From positions 62,001 to 126,000 of the forward strand of contig CBDULP010000001.1 of the NCBI GenBank assembly GCA_965368085.1: a stretch of 64,000 nt of DNA, read 5' to 3'. Within the stretch, counting starts at the first letter, position 1. Every line of letters begins with the position of its first letter. The stretch comes from Peptoclostridium sp965368085 (GTDB lineage: Bacteria > Bacillota > Clostridia > Peptostreptococcales > Peptostreptococcaceae). The position numbers were made by a program, and so were the translations under genes. The notes beneath the pieces were generated by a model, which was not told the origin of the DNA, did not search any database, and saw only the letters and a list, made by a program, of their open reading frames with translations. Below, piece by piece: positions 60,363 through 64,000 of the stretch.

Positions 60363-62072
60363 TTGGTGATACAAAATTTGTCTGATCTCGATATTATACA
60401 AAACAATACACTGGAAAAAAATCAGCTTAAAAAAGGTAGTACAGATGCAATAATCACAGTCCATATGGGAACTTGCGGGATTGCTTCGGGTGCAAATGAA
60501 GTCCTCGGAGTATTTAAAGAACTCTCCAGGGGCCTAAAAGAAATTCAAGTCAAAACCACAGGCTGCCTTGGCCTGTGTTCAAAAGAACCTCTTGTTACAA
60601 TAGAGGTTTTAGGGAAAGAACCCATAATATACGAAACTGTGGACACATCAAGAGCAAGGGAAATATTTACTGAGCACGTGCAAAGAGGAAGCGTCATATC
60701 AAAATACGCATTTGCAAGAGGCAAGGAAATTGAAATAGATGAAAGAATCAAAAACAAAGGCGGTTTCTCTTATCAAAGCTCTGTAGGTCACTCAATAAAG
60801 GGTATTGAAGAGGTTGACTTTTTCAGGCTCCAAAAAAGAATAGTCATGAGAAACCGCGGGGCTATAGATCCCACTAAAATAGATGAATACATATCCAGGG
60901 ACGGCTATAAGGCTGCATTCAAAGCCTTATCCGATATGGATTCCAACAGTATAATAGAAACTGTGCTTGCCTCAGGACTCAAGGGAAGAGGTGGCGCAGG
61001 TTTTAAGACTGGTCTAAAATGGAAATTCGCAGCCGCTTCTCAAAACAGCTCGAAATATGTGATTTGCAATGCAGATGAAGGCGATCCCGGTGCATATATG
61101 GACAGAAGCGTTCTAGAAGGTGACCCCCACAGCATAATTGAAGGCATGCTTATAGCTTCAAAAGCTATAGGTGCAAACAAAGGCGTTATATACTGCAGGG
61201 CTGAATATCCGCTTGCTGTTGATACTTTAAAAAAAGCTCTTTTGCAGGCCAGAGCCTACGGTATTTTGGGAAAAAACATATTCAATTCAGGATTTGATTT
61301 TGACATAGATGTATATGAAGGCGCTGGAGCTTTTGTTTGCGGAGAGGAAACCGCGCTTCTAAAGTCAATAGAAGGACAAAGGGGCAACCCAAGGCTGAAA
61401 ATACCATACCCCGCTCAGAAGGGACTGCTCAAAAAACCCACAATAATAAACAATGTTGAAACATATGCAAATATAGCCCCAATAATACTAAATGGAAGTA
61501 CGTGGTTCCGCAGTATAGGCTCAGGCGACAGCAGCGGCACGAAAGTGTTTTCAGTTACAGGAGACGTGTGCAATGTAGGGTGCGTTGAAGTCCCAATAGG
61601 CACTTCTTTAAAAACTGTTATAGAAGACATTGCTGGAGGGGCAAAGGATGGCTCGGGCATAAAAGCCGTTCAACTCGGAGGGCCGTCAGGCGGATGCCTG
61701 CCTGAAAAATATTTCGACACTCATCTTGACTACGAACCTCTTCAAAAACTTGGTAGCATAATGGGTTCAGGTGGAATGATAGTAATAAACAATGAAAAAT
61801 CTGCAGTTGACATAGCAAGATTTTTCATGCGATTCTGCGCTGACGAATCATGCGGGAAATGCATACCGGGAAGAGAAGGCACACGTCAAATGCTTAATAT
61901 CCTGAATAGAATTTGTGACGGAAGCGGCACAAAAGAAGACATATCAATGCTTGAAGATCTGGCGAACGTTGTCAAGAAAACAGCCCTTTGTGGCCTTGGA
62001 AAAACGGCTCCAAATCCGGTCCTAAGCACTTTAAACTTTTTCAGGAATGAATATGAAAATGCCGTTAAATAA
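60363..62072 (+). CDS. NuoF-like NADH-binding flavoprotein (51 kDa type)
   Basis: The domains are an N-terminal [2Fe-2S] thioredoxin-like ferredoxin (about 1-110, HMGTCGIASGA and TTGCLGLCSKEP), the NADH/FMN domain (GRGGAGFKTGLKWKFAAA, NADEGDPGAYMDR, and EGAGAFVCGEETALLKSIEG), an SLBB domain, and the N3 cluster SCGKCIPGREGTRQM ... ALCGLGKTAPNP. It oxidises or reduces NAD(H). It lacks the C-terminal 2[4Fe-4S] ferredoxin domain that HydB/HndC proteins carry. TTG at 60363 has GGAGGTG 6 bases upstream and is my chosen start (569 residues); GTG at 60354 or 60366 is possible. Confidence 0.93.
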   Translation: MVIQNLSDLDIIQNNTLEKNQLKKGSTDAIITVHMGTCGIASGANEVLGVFKELSRGLKEIQVKTTGCLGLCSKEPLVTIEVLGKEPIIYETVDTSRAREIFTEHVQRGSVISKYAFARGKEIEIDERIKNKGGFSYQSSVGHSIKGIEEVDFFRLQKRIVMRNRGAIDPTKIDEYISRDGYKAAFKALSDMDSNSIIETVLASGLKGRGGAGFKTGLKWKFAAASQNSSKYVICNADEGDPGAYMDRSVLEGDPHSIIEGMLIASKAIGANKGVIYCRAEYPLAVDTLKKALLQARAYGILGKNIFNSGFDFDIDVYEGAGAFVCGEETALLKSIEGQRGNPRLKIPYPAQKGLLKKPTIINNVETYANIAPIILNGSTWFRSIGSGDSSGTKVFSVTGDVCNVGCVEVPIGTSLKTVIEDIAGGAKDGSGIKAVQLGGPSGGCLPEKYFDTHLDYEPLQKLGSIMGSGGMIVINNEKSAVDIARFFMRFCADESCGKCIPGREGTRQMLNILNRICDGSGTKEDISMLEDLANVVKKTALCGLGKTAPNPVLSTLNFFRNEYENAVK

Positions 62073-62093
62073 AATCATAAAGAGGTGATATCT

Positions 62094-62585
62094 TTGATTT
62101 TTACCAATTCACTGCCTTACGATGATATTGTCAGGCAAATAGACAAGGAAAATGACGTTATAACAATAGTAGGCTGTAACACCTGCATACGTGTTTCAGG
62201 AGCTGGAGGCCCTGAAAAAATGAAAGAAATGGCATCAAAACTTAAAATCGACGGCTACAGTGTAAAAGACAGCTATATGCTTCCCATAGCCTGCATGGAG
62301 CCGTATTTGTTCACAGTAAAACTTAATGCTGAAGTCAACACAATAGTTGCGCTTTGTTGTACAGCAGGATTTTCAAACATAAAAAGAAATTATCCGGAAA
62401 TCAAGGTAATAGAGACCGTTGATAACGTGGGCCTTATTGTGGCGGACGCCAACAAAGGTGTTGTAAAAGTTGCAATGCCCTATGAAAAGCACTCTGACAA
62501 ACTTGGCGAAGAGTATTTTATAGGATCTGACGGAAAATCTCAGCCCGCAAAACAGCAAATACCTATGAAACTGGGGGTGGAGTAA
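62094..62585 (+). CDS. MetV-like cysteine-rich protein, stand-alone
   Basis: A 163-residue protein related to MetV, the zinc- or FeS-binding partner of methylenetetrahydrofolate reductase in acetogens (MTHFR C-terminal domain). It begins with a short helix and has VGCNTCIRVSGAGGPEKM; the third cysteine of the expected CxxCxxxC is serine. Further cysteines are IACMEPY and LCCTAGF. It is paralogous to the N-terminal domain of the next gene. TTG at 62094 is preferred (GAGGTG 6 bases upstream). No metF is adjacent, so its partner is unclear. Confidence is lower for function than for family. Confidence 0.7.
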   Translation: MIFTNSLPYDDIVRQIDKENDVITIVGCNTCIRVSGAGGPEKMKEMASKLKIDGYSVKDSYMLPIACMEPYLFTVKLNAEVNTIVALCCTAGFSNIKRNYPEIKVIETVDNVGLIVADANKGVVKVAMPYEKHSDKLGEEYFIGSDGKSQPAKQQIPMKLGVE

Positions 62586-63803
62586 ATGATAATATCTCTT
62601 AGAGACATAAGCTACAACGATCTCAAGGAAAAACTGTCTGATGACGATAAAATACTTCTTTGGAGCTGCGATACCTGCATAAAATTTTGTGGGATAGGCG
62701 GATACGACAACATGACTCTTCTCGAAAACATGCTAACTGCAGACGGCTATAATATAATAGGAAAAAACCTCATAAGCATAGGCTGCATGTACTCACTTGC
62801 CGAACAACACAAAAACAATCCAGAAAAAAAAGAACTATTTGACGAGGCCACCACAATAATATCACTTACCTGCGAAGACGGCTACGAAACTGTGGATTCA
62901 GTTTTTGAGGGCAAAAAGGTAATAAGGATAACAAAGACTCTAGGGGTTGGAAACTTTTCAATGGACAGAGGACCCATACTTACAGCACCGTTTGAAAGCA
63001 CTGGTCTAGCTCCAAATTCAAACGGATATTCATTCCCTGAAATATCTGAAAAACTCAGTCTGTATCCCACTTTCTTCGACAGGAGCGAAGCATCCTCCGA
63101 TAAACCTGAAGCCTTCATAAACATAAATATAAATGGTAAAAGCGTAAAGGCGCGCAAAAATTCGACAATAATGCAAGCCTGTGAGGAAAACGGCTTCAAA
63201 CTTCCTCATCTTTGCAGCAAATCGAATCTGACTTCTGATGCAAACTGCAGGCTATGCCTTGTAAAGGTTGCAGGTGAAAAAGATCTAGTCCCTGCATGTG
63301 CATCATCAGTAAGCGATGGCATGGAGATAACATCATCTGATGACGAGCTTGAGCATGCGAGAAAAATAATAATTGAGCTCGCAATGGCATCGCGCGAACA
63401 TAACTGCCTTTCATGTTCAAAGGGAAATCCATGCATAGCCGGCTCGTGCGAACTGCAGTCACTTGTACGCGACTATAACATACATGAGTCGAGATTCGAT
63501 CAAAACAAAGAAAAACTTGCCGTTGACAACACTAGTCCCGTTCTTTCATATGATCCTAACAAATGCGTACTCTGTGGAAGATGTGTTCGTGCATGCAGCG
63601 AGATAGCAGGTCAGCATAATTTGGGATTTGCAAACAGAGGTACCGACACAATCGTAGTAGCAGGTGCAAACAAAGACCTTAACCAAAGTTCATGCGTGAC
63701 ATGTCTCGCATGCGTATTTGCCTGTCCTACAGGAGCTATAAGCGAAAAGATCATTCACTTTGAAGGCGACAACTGGGAAGATAGCCTGGTTATGCAGTCT
63801 TAA
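62586..63803 (+). CDS. MetV-like domain fused to NuoG-type ferredoxin domains
   Basis: 405 residues. The N-terminal part (1-170) is a MetV-like domain with WSCDTCIKFCGIGG (three cysteines complete), IGCMYS and LTCEDGY. Residues about 172-255 are a plant-type [2Fe-2S] ferredoxin (HLCSKSNLTSDANCRLC ... PACAS). Then comes the NuoG His/Cys motif (REHNCLSCSKGNPCIAGSCELQ), and two [4Fe-4S] sites (NKCVLCGRCVRAC and SSCVTCLACVFACPTGA). It lacks a hydrogenase H-cluster or molybdopterin domain. So it is an electron-wiring subunit, not a catalytic one. ATG at 62586 directly follows the previous stop codon. Confidence 0.85.
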   Translation: MIISLRDISYNDLKEKLSDDDKILLWSCDTCIKFCGIGGYDNMTLLENMLTADGYNIIGKNLISIGCMYSLAEQHKNNPEKKELFDEATTIISLTCEDGYETVDSVFEGKKVIRITKTLGVGNFSMDRGPILTAPFESTGLAPNSNGYSFPEISEKLSLYPTFFDRSEASSDKPEAFINININGKSVKARKNSTIMQACEENGFKLPHLCSKSNLTSDANCRLCLVKVAGEKDLVPACASSVSDGMEITSSDDELEHARKIIIELAMASREHNCLSCSKGNPCIAGSCELQSLVRDYNIHESRFDQNKEKLAVDNTSPVLSYDPNKCVLCGRCVRACSEIAGQHNLGFANRGTDTIVVAGANKDLNQSSCVTCLACVFACPTGAISEKIIHFEGDNWEDSLVMQS

Positions 63804-63875
63804 TATTATATTTTTATAAAAGAGCATTCGCTTTAAACCTGATATCACAACACAATTCCCTGGCAAAAAAATATT

Positions 63876-63922
63876 GAGGCCTCGTATACTGCCGCTCCAT
63901 ATACGAGGCCCTCTTATCGTTT
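63876..63922. terminator. Bidirectional terminator of the NuoEF-MetV operon
   Basis: GGCCTCGTATA (63878-63888) pairs with TATACGAGGCC (63900-63910), followed by T-rich sequence; T7 on the opposite strand serves the convergent gene. It closes the operon with no further subunit gene downstream. Confidence 0.88.
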
Positions 63923-63926
63923 TTTA

Positions 63927-64000
63927 TCAATATTTGAGAATCGGTGTAAGGCCATTTTTCATGTCCTGCACCTGTGGAATTTCATTTTCATATATTGCTA
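63927..64000 (-). CDS. 3' end of an unidentified gene
   Basis: The last 23 codons of a minus-strand open frame, ending LTPILKY with TGA at 63927-63929, just past a terminator with a T-run for that strand. Too short to identify. Confidence 0.45.
   Translation of the reverse strand, partial: AIYENEIPQVQDMKNGLTPILKY

Overview
The window is about 64 kb of A+T-rich chromosome from a low-GC Gram-positive bacterium, most likely an anaerobic, endospore-forming clostridium. The evidence is a spoVS start at the left edge, primase and sigma-A in the clostridial arrangement, FeS-rich NADH-dehydrogenase-like proteins, strong AGGAGG-type ribosome sites, and riboswitch classes typical of Clostridia. I cannot name the species. 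About 65 genes or gene parts are supported. No rRNA, tRNA, CRISPR array, phage or insertion sequence was seen.

Layout. 1-14 kb (minus strand): spoVS (edge), cheR, then ispH-cmk-flavoprotein-phosphatase; a lone plus-strand universal stress gene; small zinc-ribbon protein, Nif3-like protein, trmK, rpoD, dnaG; then aroF, a phospholipase-D-like protein and a DnaJ-like protein. 14-16 kb: a plus-strand FtsH-type AAA protease without membrane segments. 16-20 kb: thioesterase, a GlnK/GlnL-type two-component pair, a 69-residue orphan preceded by a tandem glycine riboswitch, and a PTS-IIC-like membrane protein. 21-25.4 kb: a DUF4230 protein with an HNH-nuclease/flavoredoxin fusion, then a plus-strand polar amino acid ABC importer. 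25.5-33 kb: MATE exporter and a complete ribose operon rbsRKDACB with LacI-type operators. 33-42.3 kb: MOSC and DUF188 proteins, a decayed methyltransferase, two tandem secreted papain-family/TPR proteins, and a large Ig-like surface protein under a c-di-GMP-I riboswitch. 42.5-46.3 kb: a plus-strand OmpR-type two-component system and a PAS-GGDEF diguanylate cyclase. 46.3-51.2 kb: small accessory genes (flavodoxin-like, DUF2809, DUF4184, YciI, hypoxanthine-DNA glycosylase, GNAT, two unknown membrane proteins). 51.3-59.5 kb: the complete his operon hisZGDCBHAF(IE), with a good sigma-A promoter and the TrpR-family regulator yerC next to it. 59.8-63.8 kb: a plus-strand four-gene unit with NuoE-like, NuoF-like, a MetV-like protein, and a MetV-like/NuoG-N-terminal fusion.

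How parts work together. The diguanylate cyclase makes the ligand that the riboswitch before the Ig-like protein should sense. The glycine riboswitch and the amino acid importer suggest an amino-acid-fermenting lifestyle. The last operon looks like an NADH-linked electron-transfer module with an unidentified terminal partner. The most novel-looking items are the riboswitch-controlled 69-residue orphan, the HNH-flavoredoxin fusion with a strong internal ribosome site, and the NuoEF plus duplicated MetV-like module. Function calls rest on motif recognition by eye; no database search was run.
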